Part shown: positions 35,372 through 45,664 of the stretch, piece after piece
Layout: every line of letters begins with the position of its first letter
Numbering within the stretch: the first letter of the stretch is position 1
NCBI GenBank assembly: GCA_022578605.1
Contig: MU394070.1
Coordinates: 62,001-126,000 of the forward strand
Direction: 5' to 3'
Length of the DNA stretch: 64,000 bases
From: Camillea tinctor
Taxonomy: Eukaryota > Ascomycota > Sordariomycetes > Xylariales > Xylariaceae
Translations under genes and position numbers: made by a program
Notes under the pieces: model-generated
The model's input: only the letters and a program-made list of their open reading frames with translations
The model's database searches: none
What the model was told of the DNA's origin: nothing

Positions 35372-36835
35372 ATCTTCATATGTATGTACGTACACTACCT
35401 ACTAAACCCATGTACTGCATAATTTTTTTATTAGGGGAGTTTTAAGGGAAATCTACCTAATGTACTACTAGGCATGTAGTGTTATCTTAACCAACTTGAC
35501 TTGCCTGAGAAAAGAAAATAAGAGAATACAGGGCTTTAACTAAACCCACAAGCGGTAAGCCGTATTCTAGTTTATCCAGGTAGATTTTAGTTAGTAGTTG
35601 TAGGCAGGTAGGTAGGTTACTTAGGTACCTAGGTAGGTAATACTTAGACTTACATAACCAGTATTCACCTGAGACCCTAAAATGAAACAATATGAAAAGT
35701 GCATGCGTACTTTACCATCCCACGTCCTACACTTTCCATATCTGCATTATGACAAAGTTCCACCGAGTCATCATCATCATCAGATTTGATCTAGGGGTCC
35801 CCCTCGTCTTTGTCACCTCAAAAACTTCCATAGACAACCACACAACCATTTCGTCATCACTAGCTATCTTTAACTAACTAGGTACCTATTTATTCTTATT
35901 TCCCACCCATTCTTAGCCCACGGTCGGGTACCTAATAAAGCTTGGTGCATGTGTCTTTTTTTAGGTATCTTGTTTATCTTCATCTGATAATTTTATCTTC
36001 CATTTATTATTCCGATGCGGCAACGACGGGTCAGAACAAGCCAAGGAAGTTTACCTACCTAACCTAGGTACTTAGTTAAAGCCTGCCAAAGCTTCTAATT
36101 CAGCTTTTATTTTTATTTTTTATTGTTACCAATCAAGAACTAAAGAGCCAAAGGTAGACTAAAAAAAAATCAAGGACCTTGCCTGGGTATTATTACTCAA
36201 CTACTTAAAACTACAACAACTACTACGACTACTACTCCATGACACTACAACAGCACTATGATACCACTAGATAAACAACTGAGTTGATCTTCAATGCAAC
36301 TAAAAAGGAAAGAAAAGAAAGACAAAAAGAAAAAGAAAAAGAAAAAAGAAAAACAATAAATAAATCGCATTTATAATAATAGCTAAACAATCTCCACTTA
36401 CACGCCGTCATTTTTCCTAAAACCCCCCTCTCATTCACTTACTCACTGTTCCCCCCCTCCCCCCTTGCCCCCTTCATAGAGAAGGTACATCGCGCCATTG
36501 AAACGCTGATCACTTCCATTCATGACATGCTCTGCCCTACCTATTAGGGCCCAGAAGCTCTCGTTGTACATCGACGACAAGTTGCGGAACCCTCCTCAAT
36601 CACCCGCTGGCAAGTCTGGTCAGGCAATCCGAGAACGCTCTCCCCCCCTTCCCCCCATTTCACATTTCTTTCGCATTTCCAGGGCCAACGCTTTCTAGTA
36701 CATAATAGTAGAGATCGCCACGGTCCAGAAACATTCCACACACACGCATACACGCACCCACTCTCTGCCCATAGACAAGAGACGTAGGTACATTGTCTTG
36801 CCCCCCCCCTTAGGTCCCCTCCCCGAACGAACGAA

Positions 36836-36930
36836 ACAAGAGGTAAAGAGGGAAAGAGAGAGAGAGAAAGAGAGAGCGAGAAGAACAAGAAGAAAAGGAA
36901 AAGGAAAGGAAAAAGGAAAAGGAAAAAAGA
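36836..36930. repeat. Long purine-rich tract
   Basis: A and G make up almost the entire plus strand here, with GA and GGAAAA units. It lies about 0.9 kb upstream of the phosphatase start. Confidence 0.65.
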
Positions 36931-37577
36931 GACTTTTCTACTTTTGTTCTTTTTATTCTTCCCCCCTCTTTTTGGCTATTGCACCAACAAGGAGCTGAGC
37001 TCTCAATTTACTCAGTGCTTCTAGCGTTCCCCTCGATTATTTCGATTTCGGAAGTTGTGGTTTTTGTGTTGCTTTTGCTAATTGTATTGTCTTGAAGGGG
37101 GAAGTAGTTTATTATTGATCTACTTTCTTAAACTACTTTACTTTACTTACATTTCTTTTTTTACCTACTTTACCTACTACTACAATATTTTTATCTTCTG
37201 TTACGACCTTTTTTATTTTTATTTTTTACTTTTCCAAAAACCCACTACGAATTTGTTGAAACAATTCTTATTGCACCTTAGCGGAGCTATAAACTTATCT
37301 GCGGGTTAATCTCGTAATATTTTCTAGTTTTTCTCTTTTCTCTTTCCTTTTTTTCTCTTAAAGGGGAAAAAGGAAAAAAAAGAAAGGAAACCCGAAAAGA
37401 AACCCTCTTCGCAAAGAATCCTACTTCTAAATTACCATTTTACCTTTTTTACTATTCTATTTATTATCACGAAACCATTATACCATAAATTGATTCCGCT
37501 TGCCATGTCGGGTTTATAAATGGTATATGGTCATTGACCCGGGGGGAATAATAAGAAAGAAAAGAAAAGAAAGTCAG

Positions 37578-37601
37578 ACACACACACACACACACACACA
37601 T
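37578..37601. repeat. (AC)n microsatellite
   Basis: About twelve AC dinucleotide units roughly 190 bp upstream of the phosphatase start. Confidence 0.85.
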
Positions 37602-37700
37602 ACACCACAAAATACATTCAGAGATACGATACAGACCGGAAAGAGGAAATCGGGGTAGCGATAAGGTGCGCGCCGAGAACAGCCAACCTTAGCAGGGAGG

Positions 37701-37708
37701 CGACGTCA
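37701..37708 (-). promoter_or_regulatory. CRE-like site (TGACGTCG) upstream of the phosphatase gene
   Basis: The minus strand reads TGACGTCG, matching seven of eight bases of the CRE/ATF consensus, about 77 bp upstream of the phosphatase ATG. In fission yeast, stress-induced pyp2 transcription depends on the bZIP factor Atf1, so a bZIP site here would fit. Chance occurrence is possible and no binding is shown. Confidence 0.35.
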
Positions 37709-37784
37709 CCATAACCCCTGTTCCTCTCTCTCTCTTTTTATTTTTATTTTTATTTTTTCACGTTAGGGATTATCCTGCGTGATC

Positions 37785-40778
37785 ATGGCTCCAGACTCTA
37801 CGAGAAATCACGACCGTTCAACTCCTTCACAGCATTATACCATGAAAACTACGAGACCTCCCTTGGTCTCATCCCACTCGCACCACTCGCCCTCCTCCCA
37901 CCGCTCTCCCCGCTCTCGCCATTCCAATTCCCAGACAAACCTGCAGTCCTTCCGCGCCAACAGGTCTACCACCCCCATGGCTTCTCCTCGCATGCCCCAT
38001 TCTGTTGGCCAGCCCTATCCTCCCGCCGTCAAGCTGTCCCCTGGTCCGCAAGAGGTTCGATCTCCGAGTCCCAACTACTTTGCCCTCAGTTTAGATTCCC
38101 ACGGCGAGTTGAGGGATTCCGCCACTGCCCCGCTTGATAATTGGAGCCCTCAGAGCTCTTCGGTCAAGTCGTTTGGTGCCGCCATGCTCAAGACCATGCC
38201 CCTGGATGCCAATCCCGAGTTTGAGGCCTTCAAGCGCCAGGCCGATGCGAATCGTGCCGGTGGCTTCAACCTTGGTGGTTCTCTGACCGGCTCCCACTTC
38301 GCGCCCTCTGTTTCCGCCCTGAGGCCCAGACCACCGCGTCGGCCCACCAATCAGAGCGACACCACCTCGGACATGTCCATCCCTAGATCCTCTCATGGTA
38401 AGAGTCAAGATGTCGCGGCGGCCCGAATGGATGTCGACACGGATAGCTTACACGACTCGGCCTATGTGTCATCAGACTCGAAGAGGAACTCAGAGGCCTC
38501 GTTGAACCCTCCGTCTTTCAATATGGCCATGCCCCGTCTCGAATCCCCCGCCCAGGCCGAGTCTCCCTTTGAGCCGCTCCGAAGAGGCACGCTTACCAAG
38601 GTCGACGACCGCCACCCACGGCTCTCCTTGCCCCAGAACAAGACGGATGCGCCAAGCGATGCTTTTAAGCCCCGCGCCGAGACCCTGCCCTCTACACTAG
38701 AAGCCCCCGGTCCCGCTCTGATGCCGGCCGATGAGTTGAAGGATATGATACAGAATGACCCTCCGAGTGACTACCTGCTGCTGGATGTCCGTGTCGCTAC
38801 GCATTACGCGCAATCCCGCATCAGGGGTGCTTTGAACTTGTGCATACCCACCACTCTGCTCAAGAGGGCCACCTTCGACCTCCAAAAACTGCAAAAAACG
38901 CTGCAAATCGAGGAGGATCAGGTCAAGTTTTCCCAATGGCCCGATGTTAAGCATCTCGTTGTGTACGACGGCTCATCTTCTGAAAAGCGTGATGCTGTGT
39001 CTGCGATGAACATGTTCAAGAAGTTCATGAATGAGGGTTTCACCGGCAGCGCGTATCTTCTGAAAGGCGGCTTTCATGCATTTTCGGCTGCTTTCCCGTC
39101 GTTTGTTGACCATCAGCCTGCGGCTGAACGAGGCGGCACGTCGGTGGCTTCGTCGGAGGGTGGCCGGCCGAGCTTTGCACCCGTGATCGGAGGTGTCATG
39201 CTTCCATCCACCGCCAATCAGCCCAATCCCTTTTTCAACAATATCCGGCAGAACATGGACTTGGCAGATGGTGTTGGGCAGATGGATGTATCCGTACCGC
39301 CTAATGCCGACCTGGACTGCCTTCCTCGTTGGCTTCGCGATGCCGCCCAGCCGTCTGACCATGGAAAGAAAGTATCGGAACGTTTCCTGAAGATAGAGCG
39401 TGGCGAGCAAACCCGTATGCAACGCGCGTACGCCGAATTCAATGCGACGGTACCTCCGAGCGCTGAGTCTGGGAAAGTCCGCTTGTCTGGAGTCGAGAAG
39501 GGTGTCAAGAACAGATACAAAGATATCCTCCCATTTGAGCATGCGCGCGTGCGCCTAGCCAACCGACCAGAGGGCACTTGTGACTACATCAATGCGAGCC
39601 ATATACAGGCCTCTCGCAGCCATAAACGATATATTGCGGCTCAAGGCCCACTTCCTGCAACATTTGACGTAAGTAGCAGGATCTCTTAGTCTTCCGAGTT
39701 TCGAGTTCGTGCAGGCGCTAACAGGATGTTATAGGACTTCTGGTCGGTGGTATGGGATCAAGATGTTCGTGTCATTGTCATGTTGACGGCGGAGGAGGAA
39801 GGTGGACAACTCAAGTGCCATGCGTATTGGCGTGGGAGAGACTATGGGCCTATCAAGCTAAAGCCATTATCCGAGAATAAGGTCTCGCTTGACATTGATA
39901 AATATCGTTCCCATTCTGTAGCCCCAACCTCGTCTACTGGCTCCTCGGAATCAGGTCGGAGGCGTGCCAATACCACAACCACCTTAGGAGGCCCAGGCCA
40001 GCCTCCCCAGCCGTCTCAGTCGCAGTCCGAAACACCATATGTTATCGTTCGAAAATTTGCGCTGACGCATGCCGCTTATCCATTCGCTCCCATGCGCGAG
40101 GTCACCCAGCTTCATTACTCCTCGTGGCCCGATTTCGGTACCCCAGCCCAGCCTTCCCACCTATTAGCGCTCATTCGGCTAGCCAACGCCATGCAGCGTG
40201 CGGCACCGCCCCTCAATTCCAACCTGGTTGCCACGTCGGCTGCAGCGGAGCATGCAGCAACCATAGGCTCGTTCGATGAACCTGAATCTGATTCAAACGC
40301 AAGGCCAATGCTTGTACATTGCTCGGCTGGGTGTGGTCGTACCGGAACGTTCTGTACCGTTGATAGTGTCATTGACATGCTGAAACGGCAGCGACTTGCC
40401 TTCTTGGATACCGGCAGGAGAATGGATACGGAAGGAGACATAAATATGGACGAGCCCGTTTCGCCGTTCTCGTTTACGAAGCCGAACCCCTTTGATTCAC
40501 GCAAGAAAGCGAAGCATAACGATACCCCTCCCAAAGGGCTTTCAGACGGTCTCGGCGATATAGAAGCTAGCTGGATCAGCGATAATACTCTTGACCTGAT
40601 CGAGGCGACAGTCGAGGACTTCAGAAAACAACGACTCAGCATGGTGCAAAGCCTACGACAATTCGTTCTCTGCTACGAAACCGTTATAGAATGGGCTTTG
40701 AGGGTCCAAGATAGGGGAGGCAACCCTGGTGACAAGTTCCGGTTGCGAACCGGCAGCGTGATGGAAACCCGGCGATGA
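37785..40778 (+). CDS. Rhodanese-PTP protein tyrosine phosphatase (Pyp1/Pyp2, Ptp2/Ptp3 type)
   Basis: Removes phosphate from tyrosine. Yeast relatives inactivate stress MAP kinases (Hog1, Sty1/Spc1), so that is the probable role. Exons 37785-39668 and 39735-40778 join in phase 0 across a 66-nt GTAAGT..TAG intron with a GCTAAC branch site, giving 975 residues. The frame is open two codons further up to a GTG; ATG 37785 is used. Order of parts: Ser/Pro-rich N-terminus; rhodanese-like domain (about 315-440) with LLLDVRVATHYAQSRIRGA; a linker; then the PTP domain with the substrate-recognition region near the intron, WPD loop (D761), and P-loop VHCSAGCGRTG (nucleophile C824, R830). The rhodanese active-site position reads VYDGSS, with no cysteine, so that domain is probably a non-catalytic docking module, as in MAP kinase phosphatases. 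A roughly 70-residue insert separates the P-loop from the final helix. Confidence 0.92.
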
Positions 40779-42348
40779 TGACGCGACAAAGCACGAAACT
40801 CCATTACACATCGACAGTTAGCATGGGCAGCAGAAAGACCTAGTCTAGCATGGCTGTACGTGTAGCAGCATTGGTATCCATCTTCGCAATCCGAAATACA
40901 TAGGAGGCAAACAAAATCTAACCTCAACTTTGCATACTGGACGGCTAGGGACCGTGGTGTTTATTCACTGGGATTGGCGATTACCGGCGTTTTTTTTTTT
41001 GGATCATGGATCACAGCATATTCTATTATTATAGTGCTTTTTTAATCATAAAGAGAAAACATACATGCATATATTGCGATGAGCGGCCGGGAAGGAAGGC
41101 TCGAGGAGAAACACGAGATTATTAGAGTGAGCCTTGGATCATTAGAGATAAAGAGTGGAAGTAACGAGAGAGAGGGAGAGGGAGAGGAAGGGGAGGGGTA
41201 AAATGATATCACTGGCACACAACTTTTGTAAAAGTACAGGGAGAAAGCGGGTGGTAGTTTGGAAGGTTGGAGGGGAAAGGAGATTCTTTTTTTTATTTCT
41301 TTTCTTTTTACTTTGCTGATGATACCTCGAGAGACACACAAAACACACACACTACACTACATTACATTACATACACACAAGACACAACCAGAACATCAAG
41401 ACAGACACAATCCCACCCACTCACCCATCCAATCCGCATACTCACGCTACTTTTACGCTACTTCATACGCAACGTATACACACAAAATACAAATACAAAT
41501 ACAATTCATACATAACTTGAAGCCTATATGTCGTATACATGTTACATTACCCTCTCCCTCTAGAGCTGCCTCCTTTGGTGAGTCTTGGGGGGAAAGGAGG
41601 GGGGGTGAATGAAAAGGGGTTTGCGGTAGTATACGAGTGGTGATATACGTAAAATGAGAAATATAACTCAGCTCGTATGAGTCTTATGAAGCATGTGAAA
41701 CCTGTTCTGAAAAACGTATTTTTTACCTACTTTAGTTTTTTTTTTAGTTTTTTTGCGTTTTTTTGGGGGGGCGTATGTAGAATATGTGATTTATCGGCAT
41801 TGTGGTGGTTTGCGCAACATGATAACCTGACCTTATTGTATCTCGATCTCGTAAATACCAGACGCGCCGGGGGGGGGGGGAGGAGAGAAAGGGGTAGAGA
41901 GGACTTGGATTTCAAACTTTTTTTTTTGAACTTGATTTTATATAATTTTTATATTTTATCTGGCATTTGTTTTTTTTCTACTTCCCCCATCTCCTCCCCT
42001 CCCCTCTCCTTTTCTCGCCTTAGTAGGTTTCTGTAAACCCACCTAACCTACTTATCTACCGGCACCCATTCATTTCTCAGCAGTCAAGGTAGGCGAGTAA
42101 TAGCATCGAGGCCCCTCCCTTTCCGACGTTTTAACTCGATTACTACACGAGTGCAAAAGTCAACTCTTAATTGGCTTGTCCCTTTGCCTAATTCATTATT
42201 CATCTTCCCTCCCTCTTTTATTCACCGGCATAGGACTAGTCAACCGACCAATCAACCATCCACCTAGAGAAAAGAAGTGTAAGAAAAAAAAAGAGTAACA
42301 GAACACAGGTGCGTTTCTCCTTTTTTTTTTCTTCCCCTTTTTCTTCTT
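40779..42348. other. Convergent intergenic region (phosphatase / RPT6)
   Basis: No supportable gene. It contains the 3' flanks of both genes, CA- and GA-rich stretches (41330-41410), a 12-nt poly-G run at 41869-41880 and T-rich tracts. Confidence 0.6.
41869..41880. repeat. Poly-G run (12 nt)
   Basis: A homopolymeric G run between the convergent phosphatase and RPT6 genes. Its length may be affected by sequencing. Confidence 0.7.
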
Positions 42349-43606
42349 TTATTTCCAGAACTTCTGGAGCGAGATCTCCTTGTCGTCGTGCTTATTCAGG
42401 ATCTTGGCGGTGGCGAGCTCGAAGTCCTCCTGGGTGACGTGGACGCGGCGCTCGCGGAGGGCGTACATGCCGGCCTCGGTGCAGACGCCCTTGAGCTCGG
42501 CGCCGGAGCAGCCGTTCATCTTCTCGGCGATCTTGGTCAAGTTGATGCCGCGGGTGAGGTTCATCTTGCGGCTGTGGATGCGCAGGATGTCGGCGCGGGC
42601 CTCGACCGAGGGCGGGGGGAACTCGATCTTGCGGTCGATGCGGCCCGGGCGCAGCAGGGCGGGGTCGAGGATGTCGAGGCGGTTCGTGGCCATGATGACC
42701 TTGATGTTCTTGGTGGGCTCGAAGCCGTCGAGCTGGTTCAGCAGCTCGAGCATGGTGCGCTGCACCTCCGAGTCGCCGCCCGAGGAGCCCTCCACGCGCG
42801 ACGAGCCGATCGAGTCGATCTCGTCCATGAAGATGATCGAGGGCGCGTGCTCGCGCGCCATGACGAAGAGCTCGCGCACCATGCGGGAGCCCTCGCCGAT
42901 GTACTTCTGCACCAGCTCGGAGCCGGACACCCGGATGAACTTGCAGTCGGTGTGGTGGGCCACGGCTCGGGCCAGCAGGGTCTTTCCGGTTCCGGGGGGC
43001 CCGTAGAGCAGCACGCCCTTCGGCTGGGCGATGCCGAGCGACTCGAATAGTTCGGGGTGCTTCAGGCCGAGCTCGATCACCTCCTTGATCTCCTTGATCT
43101 GCTGGTCCAGACCACCGATCATGTCGTACGTGCTGTCGGGCACCTTTTCGACCATCATGAGGGATACGAGGGGGTCGACGGAGGAGGGGAGGATCTTTTC
43201 GAGCTTGTACGAGTCGGATAATAGGGTTACCCGCTTGCCCACGGTGAGCTTCGCAGTATCTACGGAATCGGCGACGTCGACAACTGGGGGACATTGTTAG
43301 CCAAGCAGCCTAGATTGAGACGAATATATATATATTATGTATTATATATGTAAGTCTAAGGTTATGCGTACCATATTTGCCCTCGGGGTGTACTTTGACT
43401 AGGACCTTCTTGGTGCCCATCACCTTGACAACTTCACCAACGTAAGAACCAGGCTGTTGCAGGAGACCTAGTTCCTCCCGCAGTAAACGGACTCTGGAAT
43501 TGTAGTCATTTCTCTGGGCCTCGAGACGGCGTAGTACGGCTTGGCCCTTGAGGATCTCGAGCTTCATGGCCTCGATCTTGTTGTGGTAGTAGTTGTCGAG
43601 CGCCAT
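42349..43606 (-). CDS. RPT6: 26S proteasome regulatory particle ATPase Rpt6 (Sug1/PSMC5)
   Basis: One of six AAA+ ATPases that form the base ring of the 19S particle, unfolding ubiquitinated substrates and opening the 20S gate. Exons 43606-43372 and 43283-42349 join across an 88-nt intron (GTACGC donor, GCTAAC branch, CCCAG acceptor), giving 389 residues, a usual Rpt6 length. The start is in context ACCATGG. Visible parts: N-terminal coiled coil ([20 protein letters not shown]), OB-fold region around the intron ([20 protein letters not shown]), Walker A GPPGTGKT (173-180), Walker B IIFMDEID (228-235) and arginine fingers in RPGRIDR. It ends FWK, without the HbYX motif found on Rpt2, Rpt3 and Rpt5, as expected for Rpt6. 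The second exon uses almost only G/C third positions, typical of a highly expressed gene, which also opens long false frames on both strands. Confidence 0.97.
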
Positions 43607-45664
43607 GGTTGCTGGGGCTCCGTCTCGGAGGTGGGTTGGTAGGCTTTATTTAGCTAGTCGGGTTAAAGGTGAGAAGATGTCAATAGTTGAGAGAAGTTTT
43701 TTAATGTGTGGTAGTAAAAATGAGATGGGATTGAAGTATCACTGAGAAGATGAATGCTCTCTCAGTTAGTGTTGGTTAATGGTGATGGTGGTGGGTGAAT
43801 AGTAGTAGAGGTATGTAGGTAGTAAGTAAGTTAGTAAAGTAATAGGTCCATAATTGAGAGTGGCAGCTGTAGTTATGAAGTGGATGAGGCTAAACACTAA
43901 CGCAAAGCTTGGGTGACGGCCCGACAAGGATCAGTTCTACCAGTTGAAAGCTTTCAGCCCGCAGGCAGAGGTCACAGTAACGCGTCCCGGAGAAGCGGTG
44001 ATTCTAAATTCCGATCTAAGCTTTTAAACTTTATAGTGGACCCAAGGACGTCACTGTTGATAGGTAAGATATGCTATCTCCGGATTATATAATACCAGTT
44101 GTAGTGTATTAGTATTGAAGTACGTGCGTGCATACATGTATGTAGTACCTAGGTACTTATGCGTATGGCAGCATGGATACATAGTGCCTACATACGCTCG
44201 TTCCGGGGGGTGATCGATCCTCTTTATTCTTCCCCAACTCTGCTACATAGTTAAGTTGTTCGAATTTCGGGTACTTACAGATGAAATCAATAGATCATGT
44301 TAAACTGCATCTACACCTCCCTTCTTATTTCTTCTTTTACATCTTTACTTTCGTTCTCTATCATTAATTAATATGCATCACCTACGCCATTGGATGTGAA
44401 TGGTACGAGGTCGGCCCAGTCGGATCGATGGTTCTATCAGGTGCTGCCGTGTTGCCGCTATTCGCGGTTGCTTATAAGTTATCTCAATACCTTGAGCAAG
44501 AGTGGGCGAAATGCGTGGAGCCAAGACCCACGCCAGGCTGCATTCAGACAAGATAGGCTGGCGGGTGCACCCACCAATACGCCATAGGCAGCAAGGGTGT
44601 GTTGCCTTGTCCACTGTAAATAAATCACGAGGATCCATCACGACTTACTTCTAGCCCGCTTAAGTTCCTCAGTCAGGATTTTCGTGTGAGGCTATCATGT
44701 CGCTTGTGTATGTAAATCGTATGTGTGTCATCGGTAAGATCTGACCAAAGGAAGAAGGCAATCGGTGAACAGAGAAGGAAAGAGAAAGAGTCGGGATGTA
44801 TGTGTGTTACATGTATACGTATGGTACGTATGTATGTATGTGCGCAGCTACCAAGATAACCTTGGAAAAAAAAGGTGATAGGTAGTTAAGGAAGGAGGGA
44901 AGGACAACATCAAGATCAAAAAGGCCTTGGGTTTCCTACAATTTCTTTTGATCGCAACTTCTAATAAACTTTCTTTTTCTCCTTTTTCATTCCTCAAATG
45001 GAATAGAGTTGACGTTAGTTCTGAACTCTATCTGTTTATAGGCAGGTACTGGTTATTTACATTTGCGCTCTTGCAACTACGACCTTACATACCTCATTGT
45101 TATTTTTCTTATTAATATTTTTTTTCTTTTTCTTTTTACCTTACCTCTAGCTAACATACCTTACCTACCTGAGCTTCCCTTTTTACCTAGTTCACCTTTT
45201 CCCTCCCCTCCACAACACACTCCAGATATCCACACACACACATAACCCCCCCCTCCATTCCTCCCCTAATCAATACCAACAAGGTTTACATATCTGCGGC
45301 TGTTTGGTCATTCAAATCAGTCGCTCGGTTGGTCCGTCTGTGTGTATGGAATATGCATGACGGCATATCCGCATCGGGACATGCGAGTGACTTGACTTTT
45401 ATCTAACCGTGCTGTGCTACGGGCTACGACACAATCACCTTTGCACCCTACGTAACCTCATTTCTGGTTCTGTTCGAAACTTGCACCATAGTCTGTTTTG
45501 GTAAACTCATCTGGTTTTCATCCCTCGACGCGACCTTTCTGGGGGGTCTGCTGTCCAAAAGGTGTAGTTTGATATCCCAAGACATTGGTGTCTGGGGTCT
45601 AAAACATTGAACTTGTTTTTTTTTCCGCAACGCCATCACCTATTACCATTGTGGTTCTCCCGCC
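43607..45664. other. Divergent intergenic region (RPT6 / VNX1 promoters)
   Basis: About 2 kb between two head-to-head starts, with no supportable gene. It has TACCTAGGTA-type motifs near 44149-44160, GTATGT repeats near 44815-44845, and T- and CA-rich tracts toward the VNX1 start. I looked for but did not see the yeast proteasome element GGTGGCAAA just upstream of RPT6. Confidence 0.55.

Larger units (their letters stand above)
26374..37784. other. Large (11.4 kb) gene-poor region
   Basis: No gene can be supported. Short frames (up to about 160 codons) coincide with low-complexity CT/GA or CA/TG tracts or lack recognisable content. Present are many TACCTA/TAGGTA motifs (29390-29590, 35100-35115, 35600-35645, 36050-36080), AT-rich stretches (27430-28330, 29920-29970), a GC-rich patch at 28440-28620, GA/CT microsatellites, long purine tracts and a strong hairpin at 28793-28811. 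The block 31700-34500 has ordinary base composition and no simple repeats; it could hide decayed elements or a noncoding RNA. The last ~500 bp serve as promoter and leader of the phosphatase gene. Confidence 0.55.

Noticed and set aside
42388..43300. Long open frames (about 200-300 codons) on both strands overlapping RPT6
   Set aside because: They are shadows of the GC-third-position bias in the RPT6 second exon. Their translations are Arg/Ala/His-rich and resemble no protein family, whereas the RPT6 frame is unambiguous.
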